A stretch of DNA of 33,234 nt from Myxococcales bacterium (GCA_012744445.1 JAAYBZ010000114.1:1-33234); one strand, 5' to 3'; counted from the stretch's first letter, positions 1 through 8,283 are shown. The notes: generated by a model not told the origin, from the sequence alone. Made by a program: numbers and translations.

Positions 1-621
1 AACCGCTCCCTCGAGCTTTCACCGCATTGGGCGTCGACGCACCTCGAGATCGCGCGCTGGCTCCTCACGCGCGGGCGCGGTGGCCAAGCTGCCCTCCACC
101 TCGCGCGCGCCGCCGACCTGGACGTGCTCGCCGCGCGCGAGCTCACCTGCGCCTTCATCGCGGCCGGCTTCGGTGAGGAGGCGCTCCACGCGGCGCCCGA
201 AGGCCCCATGCGCGCCCGCTTCGTGGACGCCGCCGTGTCGTGCGTGAGCCGGCGTGATCCGCGCTCCCCCGCGCTCGAACGCCTCGCCCTCGCGGCGGAG
301 CCCGAGGCCATCGAGCCCCAGGTACGCCGCGCGGAGCGCGACTGCGCGACGAACGACGAGCACCTCGATCTCCTCCGCGCGCTCACCCGCGCCCACCGGA
401 CGAATCCGCGCCCGCATCTCGCGCTCACCCATTGCCTCCTCGCACGGAAGCAACACAAAGAGGCGAAGGCCGTCGCGAGGACGGCGCTCACCTACATGCC
501 CGCGCTGCGCCCCAAGCTCGACGCCCTCCTCCGCGGCGGGGATCCGTCGGAGGCCGTGCTTGACCGGCAAGAGGCGCCGGGCGAAGGTGTTTTCGACGCG
601 CCGACGATCCCCTCCCGATGA
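1..621 (+). CDS. C-terminal part of a TPR-like protein, exopolysaccharide locus (5' truncated)
   Basis: The frame is open from base 1 to the TGA at 619-621, so the start lies outside the window and 206 codons are visible. The visible part is helical and Ala/Leu/Arg rich, with repeat-like units such as HLEIARWLLTRG and ALTHCLLARKQHKEAKAVA that resemble tetratricopeptide repeats. No enzyme motif can be seen. Its stop overlaps the ATG of the Wzc-like kinase in an ATGA junction, so the two are probably translated together. In such loci a membrane O-antigen ligase/polymerase with a C-terminal TPR tail often precedes the kinase; this is a guess because the membrane part is not in view. I am sure of the reading frame and moderately sure of the TPR character. 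Confidence 0.72.
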   Translation, partial: NRSLELSPHWASTHLEIARWLLTRGRGGQAALHLARAADLDVLAARELTCAFIAAGFGEEALHAAPEGPMRARFVDAAVSCVSRRDPRSPALERLALAAEPEAIEPQVRRAERDCATNDEHLDLLRALTRAHRTNPRPHLALTHCLLARKQHKEAKAVARTALTYMPALRPKLDALLRGGDPSEAVLDRQEAPGEGVFDAPTIPSR

Positions 622-2831
622 GCACCGACGAAAAGAGCAAGGTCGAGGTATTCGACGGGAGCGAGATCTTCGATCTCATCCGGTCGCTCCGCCCGCAGCT
701 CCGCCTCGTCCTCGCGGTGGCGATCGTGGCGATGGCCCTGGCCACGGCCCTGAGCCTCCGCAGCCCCAAGGTCTACGAGGCGGTCACGGCCATCGAGTAC
801 GTGCCGAACCCGGCGCGCCCCATGGGCAGCGCGGTCGAGGACGTCACGGAGAACTACTCCAACTACTGGATCATCAAGGAGTTCTACGAGACGCAGAACC
901 GCGTGCTGAAGAGCCGAGCCCTCGCCGAGCAGGTCGTCGAGGCCCTCTCGCTCCACGAGAACCTCGCGTTCATCGCCTTCCGCCCCGATCCCGGCCCCGA
1001 CGTCGCGCCCGTGTCCGTGGAGACGGCCGCGATGATCCTCCAGTCGCGCCTCACGGTGCACCAGGTGCTCGACAGCCGCATCGTCGAGCTCCGCGTCCGC
1101 GACACCGACCCGCAGCGCGCGGCCGTCATCGCCAACACCCTCGCCGAGACGTACATCCTCAAGACCCAGGACGATCGCCTCGCCACGACCGACTCCGCGC
1201 TCGAGTGGCTCGAGGGTCAGGTGCGCGAGCTCCGCGATCAGGTCGACACCGCCGAGCGCGCCCTCCACGAGTTCAAGACCGAGCACAACATCCTCTCGAT
1301 CTCGCTCGCCGATCGGCAGAACGTCATCGCGCGCACCATCGAGAAGCTCACCGAGCAGCTCACGACGGTGCGGATGCAGCGCATCGAGCTCGACGCCCGC
1401 GTCGAGCAGCTCAAGGCCGTGCAGAAGAAGGGCCCGCTCGAGGCCACCTCGCCGATCATCGACGCCGACCAAGAGGTCTCGCGCCTCCGCGCGCGCATCG
1501 GCGAGAAGGCGTCCGAGCTCGCGGCCGCCTCCGAGCGATACGGCGAGAACCACCCCGTCCGTATCTCGCTCGAGGCCGAGCTCGCCTCCTTGAACGCCGC
1601 GCTCGCCCGATCCGTCGAGCGCATCGTCGGCGCCACGCGCAGCCACCGCGAGGAGATCCGCGACACGGAGCGCGGCCTCCAGCGCGCGCTCGAGGAGGCC
1701 CACGCGGCCGGGCTCGAGCTCAACCGCCTCGAGATCGACTACCAACGGCTCACGCGCGAGCGCGACAACGCCGTCGAGCTCTACAAGAGCCTGCTCGAGC
1801 GGGCGGCCCACACCAAGCTCAACCGCCTCGTGCACGTGGCCCGCGCGCGCCTCGTCGACGAGGCTTTGCCGCCGCAGGTGCCCATCGCGCCGCGCGTCGT
1901 CGCGAGCGCCGGCCTCGGCCTCCTCGGCGGCCTCGCCCTCGGGCTCGTGCTGGCCATCCTGCGGCTGCGGATGGACCGCACCATCCGCACGGGCAAGGAC
2001 GTCGAGGACCTGGGGCTCCCGCTCCTCGGCGTGCTCCCGGAGATCACCCCGGCGCCTCCGCAGAAGCCCGCGCTCCGGGCCGTGGACGGCGGGAAGGTCC
2101 GCCGCGTCGGCGAAGAGGACCTCGCCCTCGCCGTCCTGCATTCGCCGCGCTCCATCGCGGCCGAGTGCTGCCGCTCGATCCGCACGAGCCTCGCCTTCAT
2201 GTCGCCCGAGGCCCCCATCCGCTCGATGGTGGTCACGAGCCAGCGCCCGCGCGAGGGCAAGACCACCGTGGCCGTGAGCCTCGCGCTCTCCATCGCGATC
2301 AGCGGGAAGCGCGTGCTCCTCATCGACACCGACCTCCGCCGTCCGCGCATCCACCAGGTCTTCGGCCTCCCGCTCGGGCAGGGCACCTCCACGGTGCTCG
2401 CCGGCCAGGCCGAGCTCGCCGAGGTGCTCCAGCCCGGCCCCACCGAGAACCTCTCGCTGCTCTCGGCCGGGCCGATCCCGCCCAACCCCTCGGAGCTCTT
2501 CCACTCGAGCCGCTTCGCCGCGCTCGTCGCCGAGGCGCACGCGCGCTTCGACGTGGTGATCTTCGACAGCCCGCCCCTCGGCGCCGTCACCGACGCCGCC
2601 ATCCTCGCGCACCACGTCGACGGCACGCTCCTCGTCGCCCGCTCGGGCATCACGCCCACCGCGGCCCTCCGCGCCTCCGTGCGCCGCATCGAGGACGTCG
2701 ACGCCAAGGTGCTCGGCTGCGTCCTCAACGGCGTCGACCTCACCATCGAGGGATATGGCGGCGAGGCCTACCCCTACTACGTCCGCGGCTACTACGAGAC
2801 GGACGACGCCACCACCCGCACCGCCGGCTGA
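618..2831 (+). CDS. Wzc-type polysaccharide copolymerase / bacterial tyrosine kinase
   Basis: This 737-aa inner-membrane protein would set chain length and drive export of an exopolysaccharide while phosphorylating its own tyrosines. A first membrane segment lies near residues 29-48. A long Wzz/GNVR periplasmic part with coiled-coil helices follows, then a second membrane segment near 427-448, then a cytoplasmic BY-kinase domain. The kinase shows a Walker A region with K548 (PREGKTT), Walker A' with D570 and D572 (LLIDTDLRRPR) and Walker B with D650 (VVIFDSPP). The tail carries a tyrosine cluster (YGGEAYPYYVRGYY), the usual autophosphorylation site. The first Walker A glycine is replaced by arginine, whereas GEGKST or GEGKTT is more usual. 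The start codon overlaps the upstream stop. Kinase and transporter domains are fused, as in proteobacterial Wzc. The family assignment is secure; the polymer exported is unknown. Confidence 0.92.
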   Translation: MSTDEKSKVEVFDGSEIFDLIRSLRPQLRLVLAVAIVAMALATALSLRSPKVYEAVTAIEYVPNPARPMGSAVEDVTENYSNYWIIKEFYETQNRVLKSRALAEQVVEALSLHENLAFIAFRPDPGPDVAPVSVETAAMILQSRLTVHQVLDSRIVELRVRDTDPQRAAVIANTLAETYILKTQDDRLATTDSALEWLEGQVRELRDQVDTAERALHEFKTEHNILSISLADRQNVIARTIEKLTEQLTTVRMQRIELDARVEQLKAVQKKGPLEATSPIIDADQEVSRLRARIGEKASELAAASERYGENHPVRISLEAELASLNAALARSVERIVGATRSHREEIRDTERGLQRALEEAHAAGLELNRLEIDYQRLTRERDNAVELYKSLLERAAHTKLNRLVHVARARLVDEALPPQVPIAPRVVASAGLGLLGGLALGLVLAILRLRMDRTIRTGKDVEDLGLPLLGVLPEITPAPPQKPALRAVDGGKVRRVGEEDLALAVLHSPRSIAAECCRSIRTSLAFMSPEAPIRSMVVTSQRPREGKTTVAVSLALSIAISGKRVLLIDTDLRRPRIHQVFGLPLGQGTSTVLAGQAELAEVLQPGPTENLSLLSAGPIPPNPSELFHSSRFAALVAEAHARFDVVIFDSPPLGAVTDAAILAHHVDGTLLVARSGITPTAALRASVRRIEDVDAKVLGCVLNGVDLTIEGYGGEAYPYYVRGYYETDDATTRTAG

Positions 2832-2900
2832 GGGGAGCCCATCGACTCTCGGCGGAGGATGCGGCAGGATGGCCTCGCCGCGCGTGGCGCAGGGGCGATC

Positions 2901-3389
2901 ATGACGCAGAAGGACTTCGACGCGATCGACGAGTGGGACGACATCATCGAGGAGGCCGAGCCGGTCTCCGAGGTGGAGACGGGCTCCGAGCTCGACGAGG
3001 CCATCCGGAGGAAGTCCATCGCGGACCGTGAGCTCGGCGTGGTCCCTCCGCACGGGCCGCGCGCCTACCGGCGCTCCCAGCCGTCCAAGGCGGCCTCCGA
3101 CGTCCGCGACGTCCCCGTCGACGAGGTCCTCTTCGACGACGCCTCCGATTGGCGCGCCCAACCCACGATGCGCATCGTCGTCCAGCCGAACGCCGCCATC
3201 ACCCCGCCCACGGATCTCGTGGGCGGAGGCGAGGAGGGGCTCCCGTCCTCGTCGATGCGGGTCCTGATCGGCGCGTGCGTCGCGGCCGTCTTGGCCGTGG
3301 GCGCCGTGATCTACCTCGCGAACGAGCGGGAGAAGGAAGCACGACGCGTCGAGCAGGAGATCCGCACCCTGCTCGAGACGTCGGAGTGA
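2901..3389 (+). CDS. Unknown single-pass membrane protein with acidic cytoplasmic region
   Basis: This is a 162-aa protein if it starts at the ATG at 2901. An in-frame ATG at 2859 would add 14 residues, but the purine run there touches the start codon, so the internal ATG is preferred. The first third is strongly acidic (DEWDDIIEEAEPVSEVE). A charged, probably disordered middle follows, then one membrane segment near residues 115-135 (VLIGACVAAVLAVGAVIYL) and a short helical charged tail. The likely topology is N-terminus inside with a C-terminal anchor. It lies 69 nt after the Wzc-like kinase on the same strand and may belong to the same transcript. I do not recognise a family. The sequence is compatible with a small regulator or scaffold of the export system, but nothing shows that directly. 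Confidence 0.7.
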   Translation: MTQKDFDAIDEWDDIIEEAEPVSEVETGSELDEAIRRKSIADRELGVVPPHGPRAYRRSQPSKAASDVRDVPVDEVLFDDASDWRAQPTMRIVVQPNAAITPPTDLVGGGEEGLPSSSMRVLIGACVAAVLAVGAVIYLANEREKEARRVEQEIRTLLETSE

Positions 3390-3392
3390 GGC

Positions 3393-3722
3393 TCAGAGCG
3401 CGCGGTCGATGAGGCCGGCGATGGCGCTCTTGGGCACCGCGCCGACCTGCTGGGCCACGATCTCACCGCCCTTGAAGACGTAGAGCGAGGGCACGCCGCG
3501 GATGCCGTAGCGGCTGGCCGCGTTGGGGCTCTCGTCGACGTCGCACTTGGTGATCTTGGCACGGCCGGCGTACTCGGCGGCGAGCTGCTCGACGAGCGGG
3601 GCGATCTGCTTGCAGGGCCCGCACCAGGAGGCGGTGAAGTCCACGAGCACGGGGAGGTCGGACTTGAGGACCTCCTCGTCGAAGTTGAGATCGTTGACCG
3701 TAGTGACGCCGTTGCTTGCCAT
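3393..3722 (-). CDS. trxA: Thioredoxin
   Basis: This 109-aa cytoplasmic thioredoxin reduces protein disulfides through a Cys pair recharged by thioredoxin reductase. The active site WCGPCK lies near residues 34-39. The conserved cis-proline follows in GVPSLYVFKGG, and the buried Asp is in VLVDFTASW. Length and motif order match the classic single-domain thioredoxin, with no signal peptide. The gene converges on the preceding small membrane protein, with only 3 nt between stops. It has its own promoter-like sequence upstream (TTGACA, 17 nt, TATCTG), consistent with a monocistronic housekeeping gene. The identity is secure; whether it is the main thioredoxin of the cell cannot be told from the window. 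Confidence 0.95.
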   Translation of the reverse strand: MASNGVTTVNDLNFDEEVLKSDLPVLVDFTASWCGPCKQIAPLVEQLAAEYAGRAKITKCDVDESPNAASRYGIRGVPSLYVFKGGEIVAQQVGAVPKSAIAGLIDRAL

Positions 3723-3759
3723 CTTGGGAGTGCCCTTCCGATGTGAGGATTAATTGCAC

Positions 3760-3788
3760 CAGATAAGTACGTTCGGGGCGCCTGTCAA
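3760..3788 (-). promoter_or_regulatory. Predicted sigma-70-type promoter of trxA
   Basis: On the minus strand a perfect TTGACA (3783-3788) is followed after 17 nt by TATCTG (3760-3765). This places the start of transcription near 3753, about 30 nt before the trxA ATG. The surrounding DNA is clearly more AT-rich than the genes. The prediction rests on sequence match and spacing only. Confidence 0.55.
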
Positions 3789-3887
3789 TCGAACCAACGG
3801 TGCCGCTGTCGGATACCGTTCCAGGGTGGCGCGTGTTACGATCGCGGCCGCGCGAGGGGCCTCGGCCCCGCGCAAAGGAGTGCGACG

Positions 3888-4292
3888 ATGTCGGAGAATC
3901 GAGTTTTCGTCTCCCAGGAGACCCTCGATCGATGGCTCTCGGAAGAGCGCGTCGAGGTCGAGGGCGACGTCCTCACGCTCCAACGCGACGGCCAGCGCTT
4001 CCAGCTCGCCACGGCGCTCCACTTCGTGAGCGAGGTCGCCGGCGGCGGCGATCCGCAGGGCTGGCTCGGCAAGGTGAAGCCGCTCGAGGACGTGGTGCAG
4101 GCCGGAGGGGAGCACTGCGCGGGCTCCGTCGTCCTCGGCGAGAGCGCGTTCGAGGTCGTCGAAGGCTTCCTCGGCTTGCCGATCCGCGACGCGGCGTCCA
4201 GCTTGGCGGCAGCCGCACAGAAGGCGCTCGGCGAAGCGCCCGCGGGCGACGACCTCGATCAGCTCGCCCGGTTCTTCATGAGCTCACGCTAA
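3888..4292 (+). CDS. Conserved-looking hypothetical protein, 134 aa, first gene of the haem cluster
   Basis: A strong Shine-Dalgarno (AAAGGAG, 7 nt before ATG) and GC-rich third positions support a real gene. The protein is soluble, acidic and without a signal peptide. The N-terminal half reads like a small beta-rich domain (VEVEGDVLTLQRDGQRF), then comes a segment VVQAGGEHCAGSVVLGESAFEVVEGFLG, and a helical C-terminus. I do not recognise a family. It sits 9 nt before the HemX/CcsA-like gene and divergent from trxA, so it probably leads the hem operon. A role tied to tetrapyrrole synthesis is only suggested by position. A TACGAT -10-like hexamer at 3837-3842 lies about 45 nt before the start, without a clear -35 partner. 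Confidence 0.75.
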   Translation: MSENRVFVSQETLDRWLSEERVEVEGDVLTLQRDGQRFQLATALHFVSEVAGGGDPQGWLGKVKPLEDVVQAGGEHCAGSVVLGESAFEVVEGFLGLPIRDAASSLAAAAQKALGEAPAGDDLDQLARFFMSSR

Positions 4293-4301
4293 CCCGGACC
4301 C

Positions 4302-5102
4302 ATGCCGGTCACCCTCCTCTTCATCACCACCGTCGCCCTCTACGTGGTGGCGTGGTTGCTCGACCTTTCGAGCCTCTTCCGCGGCGCGAAACGGAGCGGG
4401 ACGCTTGCGCGCCGGCTCCTCGGGGTGGCGGCGGCCTCGCACGTGGCCTACATCGCGGCGGAGTTCTTCGCGGGCGGCCAGACGCCCATCGCCGACCTCA
4501 ACGGCACCCTCTCCACGCTGAGCCTCGGCGTCGTGCTCGCCTACCTCCTCGTGCAACGTAGCTACACCGTCCCGGCGCTCGGCGCGTTCGTCACCCCGAT
4601 CACGCTCGTCTTCCTCCTCGGGGCCGCGCTCGTCCGCGGCGTGGCCGAGGTGCCGCCGCCCGTCGCGTCGGCGCTCCTCCAGGTGCACATCGCCTTCAAC
4701 ATCCTCGGGCTCGTCGCCTTCACGGTCGCCTTCGCCGCGTCCACCGCGTACGTGATCCAGGAGCACCTCCTCCGGAAGAAGCGCATCGGAGGCGCGTTCC
4801 GTCAGCTCCCGAGCCTCGGCGTGCTCGACTCGATCAGCGCGCACGCGACCAACGTGGGCTTCCCGCTCCTCACCGCGGGCGTCGTCACGGGCGCGCTCTT
4901 CGTCACGCAGTCGAGCGCTTCGCTCTTCTCGGGCGCGCAGGCGATGGGTCTGCTCACCTGGATCGTCTTCGCGGGCGTCGTCGTGCTCCGCCTCGTGGGC
5001 GGCTGGCGCGGACGACGCGCCGCCTTCGGCACCATCATGGGCTTCGCGTGCGGCGTGTCGGTGCTCGCCGCCTACGCCGTCAAGCTCGGGAGCGGCGCGT
5101 GA
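4302..5102 (+). CDS. HemX/CcsA-family polytopic membrane protein
   Basis: This 266-aa protein is hydrophobic throughout, with about eight predicted membrane helices. The general pattern, size and location directly before hemA match the HemX / cytochrome c assembly protein family (CcsA, CcmC, ResC). In this family the haem-handling members carry a tryptophan-rich WWD signature on an external loop. I do not see that signature here; the corresponding late region reads LTWIVFAGVVVLRLVGGW. This favours the HemX branch, which in some bacteria influences the level or stability of glutamyl-tRNA reductase, over a cytochrome c haem chaperone. Its TGA overlaps the GTG of hemA, so the two are likely coupled. 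The fold assignment is good; the exact role is inferred. Confidence 0.82.
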   Translation: MPVTLLFITTVALYVVAWLLDLSSLFRGAKRSGTLARRLLGVAAASHVAYIAAEFFAGGQTPIADLNGTLSTLSLGVVLAYLLVQRSYTVPALGAFVTPITLVFLLGAALVRGVAEVPPPVASALLQVHIAFNILGLVAFTVAFAASTAYVIQEHLLRKKRIGGAFRQLPSLGVLDSISAHATNVGFPLLTAGVVTGALFVTQSSASLFSGAQAMGLLTWIVFAGVVVLRLVGGWRGRRAAFGTIMGFACGVSVLAAYAVKLGSGA

Positions 5103-6451
5103 CCGAAGACATCTTCGTCATCGGGCTGTCGCACCACACGGCGCCCGTCGAGCTCCGCGAGCAGCTCTCCACCAAGCTCTCCGACGTGGGGCAGGAGCTC
5201 CGCACGCTCATGGCCGAGAGCTCCATCCAGGAGGCGCTCCTCGTCTCCACGTGCAACCGCGTGGAGCTCTACGGCTTCGGCTCGCCCGAGGCGATGGAGC
5301 ACGGCAAGCGCTACCTCGCGCGCCGCGCGAGCGTGAAGGTGGACCACCTCCTCTACGAGCGCTTCGGCTACGACGCGGTCAAACAAGCCTTCCGCGTCGC
5401 CTCGAGCCTCGACTCGCTCGTCGTGGGCGAGCCGCAGATCCTCGGCCAGATGAAGGACGCCTTCGACGTCTCGCGCGAGATCGGCGCCACCGGCCCCATC
5501 CTCGGCCGCTGCTTCACCCACGCCTTCAACGTCGCCAAGCGCGTGCGGAGCGAGACCGCCATCGCCGAGGGGACGGTGAGCGTCAGCTCCATCGCCTGCG
5601 AGCTGGCCGAGAAGATCTTCGGCGACCTCCAGGGGCGCCGCGTGCTCCTCGTGGGCGCGGGCGAGATGGGCGAGGGCGCGGCGCGCGCGCTCCACAAGAC
5701 GGGCGCCCAGCTCGTCGTCGTCAACCGCAGCCCCGAGAAGGCCCGCGAGCTCGCGCGCGTCTTCGACGGCGAAGCCCACGGCCTCGAGGCGCTCACCGCC
5801 GAGCTCGTGCGCGCCGACGTCGTGATCACCTCCGCCTCGGCCGACGGATACGTCCTCGACGAGGCCACGATGCGCGACGTCGTCCGCGGGAGGCGCCATC
5901 GGCCGCTCTTCCTCATCGACATCGCCGTCCCGCGCAACGTCGATCCGCGCGTCGGGCAGCTCGACTCCGTCTTCCTCTACGACGTCGACGACCTCCAATC
6001 GGTCGCGCGCGAGAACGTGGCCTCGCGGAGGCGCGAGGCCGCCGCGGCCGAGGCCATCGTCGAGGAAGAGACCCAGGCCTTCCTCGCCTGGAAGCGCAGC
6101 CTCCTCGTCAAGCCCACCATCGTCGCGCTCCGGCGCCGCTTCGAGGACGTGGTGCAGGAAGAGCTCGCGCGCACGCTCCCGCGCCTCGAGTCGCTCCGCC
6201 CGGAGGAGCGCGCCGTCCTCGAGAAGATGGGCGCCGCCATCGTGAACAAGCTGCTCCACGCGCCCGTGCGCGAGCTCAAGGGCGTCGACGCCGAGGGCAA
6301 CCCCGAGCTCGTCGCCGCCACCGTGCGCCTCTTCGACCTCGAGCAGGGGCGTGACGAGCCCGCGCGCGAAGAGAAGGACGAGGCCTCCGTGCGCTTCTCG
6401 CCCTTCCGGCGCCTCCGCCCGGCGCGCTCACACAAAGGAGACCCGACGTGA
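5099..6451 (+). CDS. hemA: Glutamyl-tRNA reductase
   Basis: HemA reduces glutamyl-tRNA(Glu) to glutamate-1-semialdehyde with NADPH, the committed step of C5-pathway tetrapyrrole synthesis. I choose the GTG at 5099 (GTGA overlap with the previous stop), because it gives the family-typical beginning TEDIFVIGLSHHTAPVELRE. A longer frame would add 17 basic residues without similarity. The catalytic Cys is C52 in STCNRVELYG, followed by GEPQILGQ. The NADPH-binding glycine motif GAGEMG is at 186-191, and the C-terminal dimerisation helices follow. At 450 aa it is slightly longer than usual because of an Arg/Glu-rich tail after the dimerisation domain. A Shine-Dalgarno for hemC is embedded in the last codons. 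Confidence 0.95.
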   Translation: MTEDIFVIGLSHHTAPVELREQLSTKLSDVGQELRTLMAESSIQEALLVSTCNRVELYGFGSPEAMEHGKRYLARRASVKVDHLLYERFGYDAVKQAFRVASSLDSLVVGEPQILGQMKDAFDVSREIGATGPILGRCFTHAFNVAKRVRSETAIAEGTVSVSSIACELAEKIFGDLQGRRVLLVGAGEMGEGAARALHKTGAQLVVVNRSPEKARELARVFDGEAHGLEALTAELVRADVVITSASADGYVLDEATMRDVVRGRRHRPLFLIDIAVPRNVDPRVGQLDSVFLYDVDDLQSVARENVASRRREAAAAEAIVEEETQAFLAWKRSLLVKPTIVALRRRFEDVVQEELARTLPRLESLRPEERAVLEKMGAAIVNKLLHAPVRELKGVDAEGNPELVAATVRLFDLEQGRDEPAREEKDEASVRFSPFRRLRPARSHKGDPT

Positions 6452-7467
6452 AGCTCCGCATCGCCACGCGCGCGAGCAAGCTCGCGATGACGCAATCGGA
6501 GTGGGTGGCGAGCCGCCTGCGTGCGCACCGCCCCGATCTCGAGGTCGAGTACGTGACCATCGAGACGCGCGGCGATCGCGAGCTCAAGAAGCCCCTCGCC
6601 GCCATCGGCGGGAAGGGGCTCTTCGTGAGCGAGGTCGAGGCGCTCGTCATGGACGGCCTCGCGGACATCGCCGTGCACTCGCTCAAGGACGTGCCGGGCG
6701 ACGTCGACCTCCCCGAGGGCTACGACCTCCTCTGCATCCCCGAGCGCGAGGATCCCTCCGACGTGCTCGTCTCCGAGAAGGGCCTCTCGCTCGACGAGCT
6801 CCCGGCCGGCGCGCGCGTCGGCACCACCTCGCTCCGCCGCGAGGCCCAGCTCAAGGCGAGGCGCCCCGACCTCGAGGTCCACACGCTGCGCGGCAACGTG
6901 CAGACGCGGCTCGATCGCCTCGACCGCGGCGACTTCGACGCCATCGTCCTCGCGGCCGCGGGGCTCCGTCGCCTCGGGCTCTTCGACGCGCGCGCGAAGG
7001 TCGTCCTCCCCTTCGACATCTGCCTCCCCGCCGTGGGCCAGGGCACGCTCGCCATCGAGGGCGCCGTCGATCGCGACGATCTCCGCGCGCTCCTCGCGCC
7101 GCTCGAGTGCGAGCGCTCCCGCGTGCGCATGGAGGCCGAGCGAAAGCTCCTCCGCCTGCTCGAAGGGAGCTGCCGCTCGGCCATCGCCGGGCACGCCTCC
7201 CTCTCCGAGGACGGCCGGCGTCTCCTCCTCGAGGGCTTCGTCGGCAGCGTCGACGGGAAGCGCCCGCTCCGCGCCTCCTCCGAGGTCTACCTCCGCGAGG
7301 GCGAGGATCGCGTCGCCGCGGCGCGCGCGCTCGGCGAGGAGGTGGCCGAGATGCTCCTCACGCGCGGCGCCCGCGAGGTGATGCGCGACGCCGAGGCCGA
7401 CGTGCTCCGCCGCGAGAAGGGCGGGAACGGCGGCGGCCAGGGCGGCGATCGCTTCAAGTGGCGTTGA
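6448..7467 (+). CDS. hemC: Hydroxymethylbilane synthase (porphobilinogen deaminase)
   Basis: HemC condenses four porphobilinogen units into hydroxymethylbilane on a covalent dipyrromethane cofactor. The start is a GTG at 6448 that overlaps the hemA stop and has an ideal AAAGGAG seven bases upstream. The protein starts with the standard KLRIATRASKLAMTQSEWVA. The catalytic Asp is D81 in HSLKDVP, and the substrate-binding arginines lie in GTTSLRREAQ and LRGNVQTRL. The cofactor-binding cysteine is C242 in LEGSCRSAIAG. The 339-aa length is normal plus a glycine-rich C-terminal tail (GGNGGGQGGDR) with no known role. It is the last gene of the HemX-hemA-hemC unit; no hemD or hemB follows. Confidence 0.96.
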   Translation: MKLRIATRASKLAMTQSEWVASRLRAHRPDLEVEYVTIETRGDRELKKPLAAIGGKGLFVSEVEALVMDGLADIAVHSLKDVPGDVDLPEGYDLLCIPEREDPSDVLVSEKGLSLDELPAGARVGTTSLRREAQLKARRPDLEVHTLRGNVQTRLDRLDRGDFDAIVLAAAGLRRLGLFDARAKVVLPFDICLPAVGQGTLAIEGAVDRDDLRALLAPLECERSRVRMEAERKLLRLLEGSCRSAIAGHASLSEDGRRLLLEGFVGSVDGKRPLRASSEVYLREGEDRVAAARALGEEVAEMLLTRGAREVMRDAEADVLRREKGGNGGGQGGDRFKWR

Positions 7468-7479
7468 TCGCGCGGCGCG

Positions 7480-7507
7480 TTGCCGAGGCTCGTCCGCGGG
7501 TGCTAAT
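7480..7507 (+). promoter_or_regulatory. Predicted promoter of ppnP
   Basis: TTGCCG at 7480-7485, a 16-nt spacer and GCTAAT at 7502-7507 (extended by an upstream TG) form a sigma-70-like promoter. Transcription would start near 7514, only about 3 nt before the ppnP ATG, and no Shine-Dalgarno is present. The transcript would be nearly leaderless. This is predicted from sequence only. Confidence 0.5.
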
Positions 7508-7516
7508 CCGCGCGCG

Positions 7517-7798
7517 ATGAAGCACAACGTTTATTTCGGTGGCAAGGTCCAGAGCCTCGGCGTCGACGACGGCGGGACGCGGAAGACGGTCGGCGTGATC
7601 AGCCCGGGTCGATACGAGTTCGGCACCGGCGCCGCCGAGCGCATGCACGTCGTGGCGGGCACGCTCTACGCGAAGCTCCCCGGGGAGAGCGACTTCCGCC
7701 CCTATCTCCAGGGGACGAAGTTCGACGTGCCGGCGAACTCCTCGTTCGAGGTGGAGGCGCGCGCCGACGTCGCCTACCTCTGCGAGTACTTCGACTGA
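7517..7798 (+). CDS. ppnP: Pyrimidine/purine nucleoside phosphorylase PpnP (DUF1255)
   Basis: This 93-aa protein has the typical size of PpnP (formerly YaiE), a small cupin-fold enzyme. It splits several nucleosides with phosphate into base and ribose-1-phosphate in the cytosol. Recognisable family stretches are NVYFGGKVQSLG, KTVGVISPGRYEFGTG, ERMHVVAGTLYAKLPG and the C-terminal YLCEYFD. The order is the same as in the E. coli protein. It stands alone between the haem genes and a convergent small gene, with its own promoter-like sequence and without a ribosome binding site. The assignment by sequence pattern is strong; the activity in this organism is taken from the family. Confidence 0.92.
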   Translation: MKHNVYFGGKVQSLGVDDGGTRKTVGVISPGRYEFGTGAAERMHVVAGTLYAKLPGESDFRPYLQGTKFDVPANSSFEVEARADVAYLCEYFD

Positions 7799-7805
7799 GC
7801 CGAGC

Positions 7806-8180
7806 TCAGTTCGCCGAGAGGATGCGGCTCACGCCGGCGCGGGTGCTCTCGAGGATCGCGTCGCGCGCGACGCCGCCCCCGAGGGCCGCGAGGTAGAAGC
7901 TCTCGCCGCATGCGCGGAGCGTGCGGATGGCGATCTCACCGCCTTCGAGCGTGGGGAGATCCGAGGGCGCCGTGAAGGTCCGTCCGAAGACCGGCGCCAT
8001 CGCGCCGAGCTCCTCGCAGACCTTCTCCGCGCCCACGCTGGCCACGAGGAGCCCGCTCTCGTCGGTGACGACGAGCGCCTTGAGGCGTCCCTTTTCGCGG
8101 CTGTGCTCGAGCTGGTACCGGAGCGCGATGGCGCTCTCTTGGCTGCGGCGTTGACGGCGTTCGGTCGGCACTGACTTCAT
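7806..8180 (-). CDS. Small roadblock/LC7-like or profilin-like domain protein
   Basis: This 124-aa protein has a basic, Gln/Arg-rich start (ERRQRRSQESAIALRYQLEH). One compact alpha/beta domain follows, with a central strand pattern LKALVVTDESGLLVASVGA and a helix CEELGAMAPVFGR. That pattern resembles the roadblock/LC7 fold found with small GTPases in myxobacteria, but the match is by eye and weak. A GAGG six bases before the ATG serves as ribosome binding site. It converges on ppnP (7 nt between stops) and is divergent from the ArsA-like gene. A 7-bp inverted repeat (GGTGATG at 8196-8202, CATCACC at 8228-8234) lies in the shared upstream region. No GTPase gene is adjacent. Confidence 0.65.
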   Translation of the reverse strand: MKSVPTERRQRRSQESAIALRYQLEHSREKGRLKALVVTDESGLLVASVGAEKVCEELGAMAPVFGRTFTAPSDLPTLEGGEIAIRTLRACGESFYLAALGGGVARDAILESTRAGVSRILSAN

Positions 8181-8283
8181 CGTGGGCCTCTATCGGGTGA
8201 TGTGTGACATGAGACTACGTTTCTCCTCATCACCTCCACAAGTTTTCGACTGCCCCGCCGGAGGGGGGCCTGCTCCCTCGATG

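Noticed and set aside
254..3031. Long plus-strand frame over the Wzc region and a long antisense frame at 492-3161
   Set aside because: Arg/Pro/His-rich or biased composition typical of shadow frames in GC-rich DNA; the Wzc frame carries all motifs.
5048..5098. Longer N-terminus for hemA
   Set aside because: Basic extra residues not found in glutamyl-tRNA reductases; the GTG at 5099 gives the family start and a GTGA overlap.
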